DNA of 64,000 nt from Phycomyces nitens (Eukaryota > Mucoromycota > Mucoromycetes > Mucorales > Phycomycetaceae): the NCBI GenBank assembly GCA_022702545.1, contig JAHRBC010000004.1:2356001-2420000 (forward strand). The letters run 5' to 3'. Positions 33,090 to 45,358 of the stretch are shown in pieces. Each line of letters starts with the position of its first letter. The stretch's first letter is position 1. Under the pieces are notes generated by a model. It was not told where the DNA came from and ran no database searches. It was given only the letters and a program-made list of their open reading frames with translations. The translations under genes were made by a program, and so were the position numbers.

Positions 33090-36000
33090 TTTAAAAAAAA
33101 AACAAGAGATTGGAAAGTAAATGAAAGAGTGTAAAGCTTTGTAGATTGACAAGCTACTGAAAACTAATAGTAGTATAATATTTATACTTTTTTTTATGTT
33201 GAAAATAAATTTTGGCAACAATCAAGTATGAAATATTGGTGTTGCCACAAAATGTGTTTTTTTTTAAGATAAACAAGGTGGGGTATAATTCAACTGTAAA
33301 AATGATGGATATTGTATAGCAAGACATTAAATCAAGTGGTATTTAGGTGGAGAGATTGGTATATACTTTCGACATAGTATCCACTCTCTCTTTTTTTTTT
33401 GGAAGATATATACAAAAATAGACTTGTCTTTGACACCTTGTTGCCGTGAATTATAATAATGATCCCTTGAAACTCTTTATAGTCGGAACCAATTAGATTA
33501 TTAGCAATACTAGACAATGTACACTTTTATGAGCTCAAGGTAGATACCTATAAGCTAATAACAATAATATCTAGTACTAAATATATGTTTAATTCCATAT
33601 TTTTAAATAATCTATGTCTGTCTAGTTCCAAGGTCTGGGCCCAAACATTTATCTCTCTCTAGATCTTTGTAGCCAAGGTTATATATATATATGATCTTTT
33701 GCCAATTTGTTATATAGTAACTGTTGCTAAATAGTAATCTAAACATCTGGTATGCATACCAATTAAATAGAAAAACGGATGTCTAGTTCATTTTACTTTA
33801 TTTATTTATTTTTTGAAAAAAAAAATTAGGAACAAGTATAACTAGATTTTCTCTGTGCCGTGTCAGTAGCGTATCTAACAGCAGCCAAAACTAAATAGTA
33901 AATTAACATGAAATAATTTAATAATCAAAAAAAATATTAGGTCTTGCCATTTCTTTTCTCTGGGAACCAAAGTAAGAGAGCTGGAAGAAGATTTTGTAGA
34001 AGATGTACCAATGGAAGGTGTGGCTATAAATCAAAAATTTGTAAGCAATACATATCAAAAAGAGTCATATAGAACCTTACGTGAGCTCATGTTTGACTTT
34101 TAGATGTGAAAAAAGATACTTTTAAAACCTATGCTGTTCTGTGTGCATATATATATACGATCCGAAACAAAGATGCTCTACATATTGACAATGAAACTCT
34201 ATTTAAACAATAGTACCCCCAAAAAAGAGAGAGAAAGCAAATAGTGCATCTTTGAATATAATATTTGTATCCTACGACCTGATAAACATGGGTTAGAGGT
34301 TTGATTTATTAGGACTGTAAAGTATTAGAGTTTCATCCAAGGCTAGTTCCCTTTTTTTTGGTCTTTTGGATAATTAAAGGCTTGTATGGGATGCTATTAA
34401 TTCAAGATGGTAGATGGCTAATTGATTAATAGCTTTACCATGGCCACAATAAAAGATGTATTTTTCATTTCTAGCAAGCCCAACCTTCATTATACATGGC
34501 TCTCATGATTACTTTTTTATTTATTTATTTATTCACAACTAATTATAACTACAACCATACTCTAATTTCTACAAGTTGGAAGATATTGAAGCATACTAGC
34601 TGGTAGATAGATATATCTCCAATACATTTCTTTGCTTTTTTTATTTACCAAATACATTATAATGAGACTAATATTACGTTTATTGTTTGTAGAGCAACAG
34701 TACTTTGATGAACAATACATCATGTAGTCCGAAATAAAAATCAAACGTTCAAACCTTGCATATTCTGCCAAGCAAATTCGTGTGTGTAATTTCTTGTTAA
34801 ATAAAACGGTCTACAAGCCAGCTATCAAAACAGTTGGAGTAGTCTGTAGACTCTTCAAGATACGATAAATACACCTCTGTTGATAGTACTGGGAATTATT
34901 TAAAAGCATCATCAGTACAAAATATCTGTCTCTCTTTTTTATTATTATTGCTATTGACGACAGACCAAAATAATTATTTTCATAGAGGTCTAGAGAACGC
35001 AGTAGCGATTAGGGGGTCTTATTGACATGCTCTTTATTAATGTATTCAATGATTTCGATTGTATTTATCCATGCATTATTTGCAGCTATATATAATATTC
35101 TCTCATGCCTAGCAAATTGTCCTCCCATATTTGAAAGCAAGTTGTCAATAATGTTAAAGTGCTTATGAGAACATATGGCCCTTGTCTGGTGCACTCTTTA
35201 AGATGAAAAGACTCTTGAACTAATTTTAGTTGAACATTTGGTAAAAGAAAATCCTAGATCATATATACTCACAGGTGCCTTGAATCTACTAACCTTTCAT
35301 CTCGGTACTCATTCTTGTAATACTCTTTCCAAGTTCTATACAGCTTTTTGCCAAAAATCTTGAATAAAATGTCGTTGGATCTCTATATTTATACTATGGA
35401 ATATACGACACCCTTTCTTAAAACAAGAAAACATCTTTTAGATACAACATTGTCCAAATGAATAGAGTCTAATTTGACTCCACACTAAACACCACTTGGT
35501 TTGACATACCCCATATTTTAAACCAGCTGACTACACATGATTATTGTATACCCTTTCTACTTTGTGCGTTTGGATCATTCCTTGAGGCTACGTAAAAACT
35601 GTAAAGCCTTTTCTTTTTTTTTTAAAAAAAAAGGTCTGGAAAAATCTTTAGTCTCAGTAAGGTCCTTTGGATTTTCCCAGGTTTTCATCAAGAACCTTTT
35701 GTAATGACAATTGATTAACAGAGCCAATAGGCAAACAAGCTTATAGTTTGAACATGAGTTTGCAACAAATACAATAAAATGCAATGCAATACTTTGCTTT
35801 TGTTTAAAAAAGAAAAAGAAAAAGAAAGTATCGTCTTGCCAAATGGTGCAATAATCTTGATGATTAGTAAACTTGTTATTGTAGATTATCTACAATCAGA
35901 CTTTAGTAAGAATAAACCAAAGCCCATGAGACCATAGTTGAAGATGCTCACACAATACGTGTAAAAGATTATATAGACGTATTTAATTGGACTGGGTAAA

Positions 36001-36480
36001 AGTTAACCATCTTTGCGTCTCTAATAAGATAATATATTTTATTTAATCCAAGGTAGAAAATAAATAAATAAACTTAATTGGTATGAGGAATATCAATAGG
36101 TTAACAATTGTTTGCAATGATAACGAAAAGATATAAAAGGTTATCTTCCATGGTACAAGTGTAATGAGAAATGGTGTGTACAATTGATTAAGGAATAACG
36201 CAGAATATTAGTCTTTGGAGAATCCCAGTGTCATTTTGAGCGTATGGCGAAACAAGAAAAAATCTGACGCAATTCCAATCAAAGATCGCACCAATTTTCA
36301 CATTGATTTCGCGCAATAAAGCCCAACCTATCTATTGCGCCATAGGACGTATATATTGAAAACAATATTCGTCAAGAGCGTGCGTGTTTTTTTGAATCTC
36401 AAGGTATATAAGCAGCTCGTATCGAGTACTTGCCATTTATTGTTATCCAATACATCACAACATCAACATCAACACCAAAT
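33090..36480. other. AT-rich intergenic DNA; promoter of TauD gene at right end
   Basis: No gene is supported over 3.4 kb. A 45-codon open run ending at about 34103 (contains RELEEDFVEDVPMEG) has no start or partner exons. At the right end TATATAA at about 36405-36411 lies about 70 bases before the TauD-family start codon and is its likely TATA box. It is followed by the palindrome CTCGTATCGAG. Confidence 0.5.
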
Positions 36481-37905
36481 ATGCCAAACGCCACAGCCAA
36501 AGAAGTTTTGCCTCTTCTCGATTTGAAGAAATTGGCTCTCGAGGAAAAGTCTTACTTGGCTTTCCCAAAGACAGTTGTAAGTCTTTTTATATACTTTGAT
36601 GTCTTGATATTAAATGTACTATATTTCTATAGTACCCTGAACTCGAGCCTTTTGAGCACAAGGATCCTGGCCACCGTGCTGATCCCAAGAAAGCATCTCT
36701 CTATGAAAATGCCGAAAAGATATTCGATGTTACTCCCAACATCGGTACCGAGATTCACGGCATTCAGCTCTCCAAGTTGACAAACCAGCAAAAGGATGAC
36801 TTGGCACTTCTCATTGCAGAGCGTGGTGTTGTGTTCTTTAGAGATCAAGACATCAACTACGAGCAGGGCAAGGAACTCGGAAGACACTATGGTAAGCTTT
36901 CATTTTGAAAAAATAAAATAAAAAATAAAAACATCAACTAAACAATCATCTTTATAGGTCCTCTGTATGTATATTGAATACACCTGTAGCTATTACAAAA
37001 TACTAATATTTGTATATAGCCATGTTCATCTTGTAGAAGGACATGTTCCCAATGAGCCAGAGGTGTTCCCCATCTTTTATGACAAAACGTAATAAGTTGA
37101 TCAACGATACTAGACTTCTTTATCTGACCGTGGTTATCTTTTTTTTTTATAGTGAAGAATCAGTCAAGCGCTCTTCGTTCGTAAGAGATAGTGCTACCAA
37201 TGGTACTTTGAAATATATTTAAAAAGTGTTCTATTACTTATACATCAATGTTTAGGCTGGCACACTGATGTGAGCTATGAGCTCCAGCCTCCAGGATTCA
37301 CCTTTTTGAAGATCGATACTTTGCCACCCGTTGGTGGTGACACCATCTGGGCATCCAGCTACGCCGCCTATGACAGTCTCTCTCCTCCTCTCCAAAAGTT
37401 CCTCGAAGGACTTGAGGTTGTCCATTCTGGTGTCGAGCAGGGTTTGGGCGCAAAGGCTCGCGGATGGACTCAGCGCCGACAGGATGTTGAACACACTCAT
37501 CCTCTTATCCGTACTCATCCAGTTACAGGCTGGAAGGGTCTCTTTGTGCAGCCTGTGTTTGCCCGCCGCATTGTTGGATTGAGCAGACGTGAATCGGATA
37601 CTATCCTCAACTTCTTGTATGCTCACATCTCTGGTGGATATGACTTCCAAGTGCGATTCAGATGGACCGAAGACACCATCGCAGTCTGGGATAACAGAAT
37701 CTCTAACCACTGCGCAATCTTTGATTATTTGCACATTGACAGACGCCACGGATGGAGAATAACAACTCAGGTAATATATACATGCTAATAACCCATCTTT
37801 GTATCATCTTACTTATCAACCTAATAGGCCGAGAGACCATTCTTTGACCCCAAGAGCAAGTCCAGACTCGAAGAGCTTCGAAAGCAGCAGAACGCTAAAA
37901 AATAA
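36481..37905 (+). CDS. TauD/TfdA-family Fe(II)/2-oxoglutarate dioxygenase
   Basis: Seven exons: 36481-36576, 36633-36891, 36958-36964, 37020-37088, 37153-37202, 37256-37770 and 37828-37905, giving 357 residues. The family couples 2-oxoglutarate decarboxylation to hydroxylation, often of sulfonates such as taurine so that sulfite is released (yeast Jlp1 type). The metal triad is visible: H163 and D165 in GWHTD, and H312 in ISNHCAIFDY. R323, eleven residues later, is placed to bind 2-oxoglutarate. The segment ERGVVFFRDQD and the GPLHVH turn are also typical. Exon 3 is only 7 nt (GTCCTCT) and completes that GPLHVH motif, which validates the splice. No signal peptide is seen, so it is probably cytosolic. 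The substrate cannot be told from sequence, and length is normal for fungal members. Confidence 0.92.
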
Positions 37906-38886
37906 ACCCTCTTACTTATATCCTTCTACACCTGTAAAATTCCCTTTTTTTCTTCTTAAAAAAACAAAAACATAAATACCTTTTTTTAAATATGCTAATA
38001 AAAGCTTGATCTTTATCACAAAATACATAAATTCTCTTGATGTTTTGCATGTTTGTAAGATGAGATATTCAAATACATGTAGAGCGATATCTTGCGAGGC
38101 TTTAAATATAAATATACTTTACGATTTTATCCATGACAGTGTGCTTACTAATCCCCTCTGGTTGATATTACAAATACTTCATGGAATATTTCATGGAATA
38201 TTTCATGGCCATTAGAGAAAGGTTCTTTTGGATACTAGAGTAATCTTATCAGCCTATAAACGCACGCCATTCATTGCAAGTGCCAATCAACAGTCGAATT
38301 GATTCTAGTGACCTTGCTGCAGATAATTCACAAAATGACCCAAGTCAGCAGTATTCTGTTTAGGACCAAGTTGATTTGGCTTAAAGATCAACAGCTATCA
38401 ATTGGCTGTTTGTATTCTACAGTCATTATTGATCCAATGCTGTCAACCATCTTTTTTTTATATAAACACACCAATAAAAATAAACTTTTCTGTTAAAAAA
38501 TGATTTTCATAGAGTCCAAATCGCCTAGATACAACTGGAAATTGATGCCATTAAAGAGCATACTTCTCCAGGCTGTTTTATTTGACATATCCCACGCACA
38601 GATGTGTAGGCATGTGCAAGGTGTCTTTTTGTACACACTTATGCAGGTCGCCACAGGGGCCAAAAATCAGTCACGCTCTTCATTGACCGCAGAGGCGACA
38701 CACACACACACACACAGCAACAGTGCCAAACAGCTCCAAATAGACAGGAACCCAGCACTGGTGAGAAATAAAGCGGATTAATCTCCCTCCTCTTTCCTAC
38801 CTCACTTGCCCCTTATTTACCTCTTCTTTTTTTTATTATTGTCTATACCTTTTTATATATTTTTTGAGCCCTTTTAAACTTGGACA
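37906..38886. other. Intergenic between TauD-family gene and CDC34
   Basis: Contains the 3' UTR of the dioxygenase, a small tandem of ATTTCATGGA units at about 38176-38212 and an (AC)n run at about 38699-38716. An open frame at 38500-38781 runs through the microsatellite and is not convincing. Confidence 0.5.
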
Positions 38887-40384
38887 ATGGCACCTGCAGC
38901 AAACATCCTTCAACGCCAATTCAAAGGTAGTTGGAAGCCTTCATCTTTCTATTTGGCCCAAAAAAAAGGGAGGAGGAGGAGGAGGAGTCTGGGCTGTCAC
39001 GACCCATGAGATTCCTAGGACTGAGCATCTCAATTCTATACAGAACTCACAAGACATCCAGTACCTGGCTTTGTGGTCGATCTCAAGGACGACAACATTT
39101 ATACATGGTGGGTTGGACTATAGTTATTTAATAACATTTGTTATCACCATTGATAATATTACCAATACAAATCATTTGAAAATTAATATTTTATTAATAC
39201 GTTGATGATGACGATGACGATGATGATTACGCTTCAGGGATGTCGCAATCATTGGTTCCCCAAAAACAATCTATGAAGGTGGATATTTCAAGGCAAGTTT
39301 GAAGAGCAAAGAAATAAAAAAATAAAAAAATAAAAAGGGTACCCGCACCATGAAATCCAACTCTTATTTCTAGGCAACAATGTCATTCCCCGAAGACTAT
39401 CCTTTCAACCCACCAACCTTTCGCTTCAATAATGCGTTTTATCATCCAAATGGTATAATGAGGGGAGGGTGGCACCCAACACAATCTATTCAGCAGTGTA
39501 CGCGTATAATCTTGACATTTAGGCTCACAAGATTTCGTCTGACATAATGTAGTCTATCCTGACGGACGTCTCTGTATTTCCATCCTCCATCCTCCTGGAG
39601 ATGATCCAGTCAGTGGCGAAAAGGCAGAGGTATGGGGTTTGGTCAGACTGTAGATTTGGCAAAGAGGTTACTGAATATTTGAGATTGAATAGGAACGATG
39701 GAATCCAACACAGGTAAAAGAAAAAAAGGGCAATTTAGGGAATATGTATTGAGTTAAATATTGACAATCTCCAATATCTGATGGGCATTGAACAACAGTC
39801 TGTGGAAAGTAGGTTATATAAACACGTAGATATATAGGTGTCGATCTAATGTACCTCTTTTTTTTTGGGTTAGGTGTCTTGATGTCCATCATTTCATTAT
39901 TGGCAGATCCCAATTGTTCAAGCCCTGCAAATGTGGATGCCGGGGTAAGATTAAGATGGATAGAATGGGATATGATGGATTGGAATATAAATGGGCTTGC
40001 TTGTTAGGTTGCGTATCGAAAGGAAAGAGAGGTGTTTGACAGCATAGTCAAATGTAAGTAAAGACAGTCTTTTGATGTTTATTGATGATTGATGATTGGT
40101 GTTTGATAGGCCAAGTAGAGGCATCCAAAAAAGATATTCCTTCTGGGTTCAAGATGCCAAAGACAGAAAAGGACTTTATGATTGCAGCACCAGTTGAAGT
40201 AGAAGAAGATGTTAATTTGTAAGTTTTGATTTGATTTGTGATGAGCAATAATAATATTGACTGACGACGACGGCATTGTGTATATCCATCCATCTATCCA
40301 TCTATCTATAGCTGGTATGAATCAGGTGACGAGAGTGATTTTGCGGATGAGTTTGATGACGATGACGATGAGGATGAAGATTAA
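38887..40384 (+). CDS. CDC34: Ubiquitin-conjugating enzyme E2, CDC34/UBE2R type
   Basis: Eleven exons: 38887-38926, 39044-39107, 39238-39292, 39374-39452, 39553-39629, 39693-39713, 39799-39808, 39874-39944, 40008-40053, 40110-40218 and 40312-40384. Together they give 214 residues with all phases consistent. E2 Cdc34 accepts ubiquitin on its catalytic cysteine and works with SCF ligases, for example in cell-cycle entry. Visible are the HPN motif (H77-P78-N79), active-site C87 in DGRLCISILHPPGDD, and the long acidic-loop insertion after it (SGEKAEERWNPTQ) that separates Cdc34/UBE2R/UBE2G from other E2s. SPANVDAG and DIPSGFKMP are also typical. The tail NFWYESGDESDFADEF plus an Asp/Glu run matches the acidic Cdc34 tail. 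Intron 3 is GC-AG (AAG|gcaagt). Exons 6 and 7 are 21 and 10 nt long. Confidence 0.95.
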
Positions 40385-40902
40385 GACAAGTGAATGATAT
40401 AAAATATAAATACAAATTCATACCAAATCCCATTTCATTCTATCCTCTTTATATATCGTATATACTTTCTTCCTTTATGGTTGGGACCTTCTTTTTTTTT
40501 GACTCTTTAATTTTCAAGAAACAAGTATCTAGATATTTTGCATTTTTTATATCATTTCAGCCAACAAGAAAACAAATTACACTAATAAAAACAGTTTCTG
40601 GTGGCTGAGGATACAGAAAATTAGACTTGATATCTTGTTCTCAAACAGCACCTCTGATCTTGCAACTCGCTATAAATCTTGCTTTATATTTTCCCTATAA
40701 AATGCATCAAGGATCCTGTAATATAACCAAAAAAAAACCGCAATTAAACAACCGCAAAAATATTTTCGCGGTCGACCAAAAATATTTTGGGTCTCCGCAA
40801 GTATCCATTCCAAAAAAAAAAAAAAACCAATATATTGAGTACCTTGTTTAGGATTAACTTCTCCACCTCTTTTACTCTTTATCTCAAATTGGCAGAGTGA
40901 AA
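40385..40902. promoter_or_regulatory. DIC1 upstream region with two palindromes
   Basis: In the 518-bp gap between CDC34 and DIC1 two adjacent near-palindromes stand out: CCGCAAAAATATTTTCGCGG at 40752-40771 and CCAAAAATATTTTGG at 40776-40790, about 115-150 bases before the carrier start codon. Both have an AAAATATTTT centre with GC-rich ends, which suits binding sites for a dimeric transcription factor. The binder is unknown. Confidence 0.45.
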
Positions 40903-42010
40903 ATGGCAACTCAAAAGAGGTCCTATCCCTTTTATTATGGTGGCTTGGCATCGTGCATTGCCACTGCCATTGTCCACCCATTTGACCTTGCCAAGGTCCG
41001 TCTCCAGAGTGCAAAGGGAGCAAACAAGGCCAGCATGCTCAACACACTCTCGAGTATTGCACGGAATGAAGGCTTTCTTGGACTGTACAACGGCATCTCT
41101 GCCAGTCTATTGCGCCAGGCTACTTATTCGACTGTCCGTTTTGGTGCCTATGATAAGCTTAAATACCAATTCACAAGCAAGAATGAGAGTAAGATCCAAA
41201 GCCTTGGAAAATAAATAAATAAATAAAATAAAATAAAATAAATAGATAAATAGATAATTATCCAAGATCCGCTTCACAATGACTCATCGGCTCTAATCTT
41301 GCTTATTATAATTGACTCCTTAGAACTGACAATCTGGAAAATGTTGCTATGCTCCAGTGCAGCAGGTGCCATGGGTGGTGCATGTGGTAACCCTGGTGAT
41401 ATTATCAACGTTAGAATGCAAAACGATGGCTCACTTGCCCCCAACATGCGTCGGAATTACAAGCATGCCCTTGATGGTATAGTACGAATGACAAGAGAGG
41501 AAGGCCTGGGATCGCTTTTCCGGGGCATTGGACCCAACATGAACAGAGCAATCTTGATGACTTCATCCCAATGCGTCTCATACGACGTATTCAAGGATTT
41601 GGTGCTTCAATATACTCCAATGAAGGATGGCCTGTCAACCCATTTCCTGTCCAGTCTCTTGACCGTAAGTTGTAAAGGAAAGGAAAGGAAAGTAATAGGA
41701 TCAAGGTAATTTAGGCTTCTTGTTCTTTTTTCTTTGGCAGGCATTGGTGGCAACCACAATCTGTTCTCCTGTGGATGTCGTAAAGACACGAGTGATGGGT
41801 GCCCTTTCGAGTGAATCGGGTATTTCTGCAATTGGCATCACTACCCAGATGCTGAAAGTAGAGGGAATCAGTTCCTTCTTTAGGGGCTGGACTCCAGCTT
41901 TTGTCCGTCTAGGTCCCCAGACGATTATTACCTTTGTTGTCATGGAGCAGTTTAAGAAATGGTCAGACATGGTCCAGGACCAGAAGCTTGCTGGTGCTGT
42001 CCAGCTCTAA
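40903..42010 (+). CDS. DIC1: Mitochondrial dicarboxylate carrier
   Basis: Three exons (40903-41188, 41324-41664, 41741-42010) give 298 residues, the normal carrier length. The protein exchanges malate or succinate for phosphate across the inner mitochondrial membrane. All three repeats carry the carrier signature PX[DE]XX[KR]: P26-F-D-L-A-K in HPFDLAKVRLQ, P119-G-D-I-I-N in NPGDIINVRMQ (last position Asn, as in Dic1) and P219-V-D-V-V-K in SPVDVVKTRVM. Conserved Dic1 features include TVRFGAYDKLK, NDGSLAPNMRRNYKHALDG and RGWTPAFVRLGPQT. The start was set at the ATG at 40903; an in-frame GTG lies two codons upstream. It is transcribed in the same direction as CDC34. Confidence 0.93.
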
Positions 42011-42761
42011 GGATATTATACACATTAAATCATCTAAATTCATATTTTTTTTACACATTAGCCCTTTTGAACTATAGAACAGTTTACAATCACAATAATA
42101 ATAATAATTTGAAACATGACATGACATAGAATGGAATGGAAAACAGAGGGATTTGCTTGGAAAAAACGCTTGTTTTTAAAAAAAAATGATTTAAAAAGCC
42201 GTCTTTGTGTTAATGCAAAAAAATACCAAATGATTGTGTCACTGCCCCATCATTAGCAACCATCTTTGGGCTGCCCTGACATTCTCAACAGGCCCAGGTC
42301 TCACTTGGTGAAAGAAAGGAAAGAAAAACCAGTAGTAGTAGGATGCCAATCAACAGTTGATTTCTAGCCACACTTGGTATCCTCGAGGGTTACAAGGTTA
42401 TTTAAACCTGGAGCCTCGGTAGTCAGTGTAACATGGTGGCCTATCTGAGATATCCAGATTGTGGGATTGGCTCTCTAAATTGTAAATATTCACTCTTTAG
42501 ACCAAAAAGATATATATATATATATGTATATGTATATATATAATCTGGACAGGGTCAAAACATTAATAGTGGTGGGGGCACTTGTTTGGTGTACAGTGAT
42601 TTGCGTGCGAATATTATACAAGTATAAATCTAGTGAGACCAAGCCCCAATATCAAAAAAAACCTATTTGCAGCCAATATATTATTATGGATCAAGGGCAT
42701 CTTGGTATCTTGCCATATAATCATCTATAGGCTATTAAGAGTGTTTGAGTCTTTATAGGCA
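42011..42761. other. Intergenic downstream of DIC1
   Basis: Contains a TA-rich run at about 42507-42541. An open frame at 42524-42730 encodes a hydrophobic stretch (LIVVGALVWCTVICVRILY) that could be an upstream exon of the ORF at 42762, but no phase-matched splice pair was found. Confidence 0.4.
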
Positions 42762-43028
42762 ATGATTAATTGTCTGGAATATCAGGGTCGCTTGCAAATG
42801 TATCAAATATTATTTACCAAGACCCCTGCGTATTCTAATAACCCTCGTCATGTCGTACTACACACAAGCGATCTTTTTTTGGTTGGCCAAGATCAACTAT
42901 TATTTATCCCAGAGGATCATCATCATGATGCCCAAGACACCACCAACTGGACCTACCATACCATGAAAAGTGTACAAAACAGATTCACAAAGGAATCCAG
43001 TCTTTTGTTTTTATTGCCTATAAATTGA
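42762..43028 (+). CDS. Hypothetical protein or last exon, 88 residues
   Basis: I do not recognise it. The frame follows an acceptor-like tctttatag and may be a terminal exon, or a small gene starting at the ATG at 42762. It contains a His/Asp-rich segment (PEDHHHDAQDTTNW) and ends in a hydrophobic tail (SSLLFLLPIN). It ends 17 bases from the end of the convergent SPRY gene. Composition looks coding rather than random AT-rich DNA. Confidence 0.35.
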   Translation: MINCLEYQGRLQMYQILFTKTPAYSNNPRHVVLHTSDLFLVGQDQLLFIPEDHHHDAQDTTNWTYHTMKSVQNRFTKESSLLFLLPIN

Positions 43029-43045
43029 TCTGCTCTGTTTGATGT

Positions 43046-43967
43046 CTATCGAGACCCCATGGATCCAATCCAGAGATGGCCATCAACTGGAGTGTGTACA
43101 AAGCTTTGGGATCCAAAGTTGACAAAGAACCTTGATGGCTTATCCGAACCAAAACTTGGGTAATAGAATCGTTGCTCTAAAAGCCGAAATGCCGTGCCAA
43201 GTGGGTTGCCGTTCAAGGTAAACGACACACTGCCATGGTCTGGATCATATCTGCACCCAACCGTCTCTCCAAATCCCCATTGGGGTCCATAGTCCTGTCC
43301 TCCTGAAGCGTCATCGCAAAACTTGCGGCCATCATCACTATGGTATCCAATAGAATGGTTATTCCATCCAGGCATACGGAACACTGGGTACGGTTTTGTG
43401 GCTAGCCCAATCGCCATCACGGTATTTGGCTCACAGTCAAGGACAGTGATCTCAAAGTAATGAAAGCCGTTTTGGGGTGGCTGGCCATACTTTGACAAGG
43501 AAAGGAAAGGATGGGTTCCTTGGATGATTACGTCCCAGTCTTCAAGGGTCTGCCTGCCACGAACCGGCCAGACATGGACCGTGTTCTGGCTCCAGTCTAC
43601 TTTTATAGCTGGATTGTTGGGGGTTGAGTTTGGGTGGCAAAGGTGTTTGTTTTTATGGGGAGCTTTGTCAATGGACATGCACTTGATTAGCCCATCTCGA
43701 GCTAGTTGGGCAGCAAGTTGGGCAGGGTATTGATTAATCACGGCTTGGTGAGCCTGGATAAACATCTCTCCACGCATATAGGCATCCTGGGAACTATCCT
43801 TGAACTTTCCTAGCTGGTGGACAACATTATCGGGTTCTAGAGAACTCTGAATTGCGTGGTCATAGCTGGGTGGATCAATGTCTTCTTCTTGTTGTTGATT
43901 TGATTTACTCTTGATCAGATGCGAATGAGATTAAGTGATTGATTGGCTAATCTAATAATGTTACCAT
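43046..43967 (-). CDS. SPRY-domain protein with PPxY motif, Ssh4/Ear1-like
   Basis: The main exon 43046-43909 is open; a 55-nt intron (43910-43964, gtaaca...tcaag) joins it to an exon whose only coding bases are the ATG at 43967, giving 288 residues. The SPRY domain spans about residues 140-285 with YFEITVLD, IGLATKPYPVFRMPGW, SIGYHSDDGR and YGPQWGFGETVGCRYD, and matches the fungal Ssh4/Ear1 family best. Those proteins are adaptors that bring the ubiquitin ligase Rsp5 to membrane cargo through PY motifs. Here PPSY at residues 14-17 is a PPxY motif, but at the N-terminus, and no membrane helix is visible, unlike yeast Ssh4. Alternatively the start is Met46 inside the long exon, which would lose the PY motif. 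No LisH or CTLH domain is seen, so RanBPM is unlikely. Confidence 0.75.
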
Positions 43968-44864
43968 TTTGATTTTTCAAGTGTTAATGAGTAGACCAAG
44001 GATGCTTGGTCTCTAAAAGATACTCCATATCATATGGTTACTCAGTTGATTAAAAGGCAAAGGCCAGGAAATGTAAGAAGGCTAAGCAAGTATACAAACT
44101 CCGAGTTTAAAGATGTATCAGAGTGCTAAAAATAAAAGAAACGGTTCTAGGAGAGAGAAATATATATATTCAAAAGGCTTGGTGCTAGATATGCCTTGGA
44201 GAGGAAATGGAGGCGTATGTTGAGCAACACTTGGAATTGGTTTCCAGTATGTACCCAAACACAGTCTCTTTTTATTATTATTATTACACTTTGTAAGACA
44301 CAGCTCTGGCAGACAAGCGGCCAAGCATCTCGCTCAAAGGCTGTAAAAATATTGCTTGGATACCAATAAGCATAGTAAAAGTCAATTGGTCTCATCAATT
44401 ACTCTCTGCATCTTTTTTCTCTCTCTCTCTCTACTTTATAGCATTACCAGAATCACAAGTAGCTCAAGGCATGTACAACCAGAGATATTAAAGATGTCTA
44501 TATAGATTCTTTAATTATTATTATTTTCTGTAATAGATTATCTGGCGTAATTGCCATGTTGTAATGACTACTCTTCAAAAATGGTTTCGTACTCGGTCGA
44601 TTACAAGTTCAAAAACATATACAATAAAAAGCTTGTGGGCTTAAAGGGAAAGAATACCCTAAAAATAACCGTAGTTTTTTGATGATAATTGCCAAAATAA
44701 ACCAATAGTGTAACAGGGTAAGATGTGGCCATATATATATATATATCCACTATTATTTATATATGTATGACTTGGCACTTGACCGTCATATAAATGAAAT
44801 GGAGCTTTAATGAGGCCATTTGTACTCAAAAGCACTCTTGGAATCCCATGGTGAGCTTCATATA

Positions 44865-44901
<37 letters not shown>

Positions 44902-45317
44902 TGAATTGACTAGGTTGATTACGTTTATCATACTGCAAAATAAATGGGTGTACATGTCCAAAAACAAGCATATTGTATCTAAAGTATAATTGGTGTCCAG
45001 TAATGCAAATCTGAGGGAGTACGATCCTTGCACAGAACGCACAAGCAAAAAGGCTGGCTGCTTAATTTGCACAAATCGAACCTATCAAAAAAGAGCTTTC
45101 CAGATATTCTCCATTTGTCATCCAAAAAGGTAAAGAAGCGAGCTATGCTATGGATAAAGACAAGGAAAGGAGGGTTTATACTTGTTTATTTGTTTGATCA
45201 TATTCTACATCTTTACGACCACATATATAAATAATAATAATAATAATAATAAAAAGGAGTGTCAGGGTGATTAGTAAAGATATTATGTGGGAATGAATGG
45301 TAGAGATGCAAGTTAGA

Positions 45318-45357
<40 letters not shown>
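43968..45357. other. Intergenic with microsatellites
   Basis: Holds a CT run at about 44413-44432, a (TTA)n tract at about 44866-44901 and a (TA)n tract at about 45321-45356 that ends at the stop codon of the next gene. No gene is supported. Confidence 0.5.

Positions 45358-45358
<1 letters not shown>

Noticed and set aside
38500..38781. Plus-strand ORF running through an AC microsatellite
   Set aside because: The frame depends on the microsatellite, and its composition is not coding-like.
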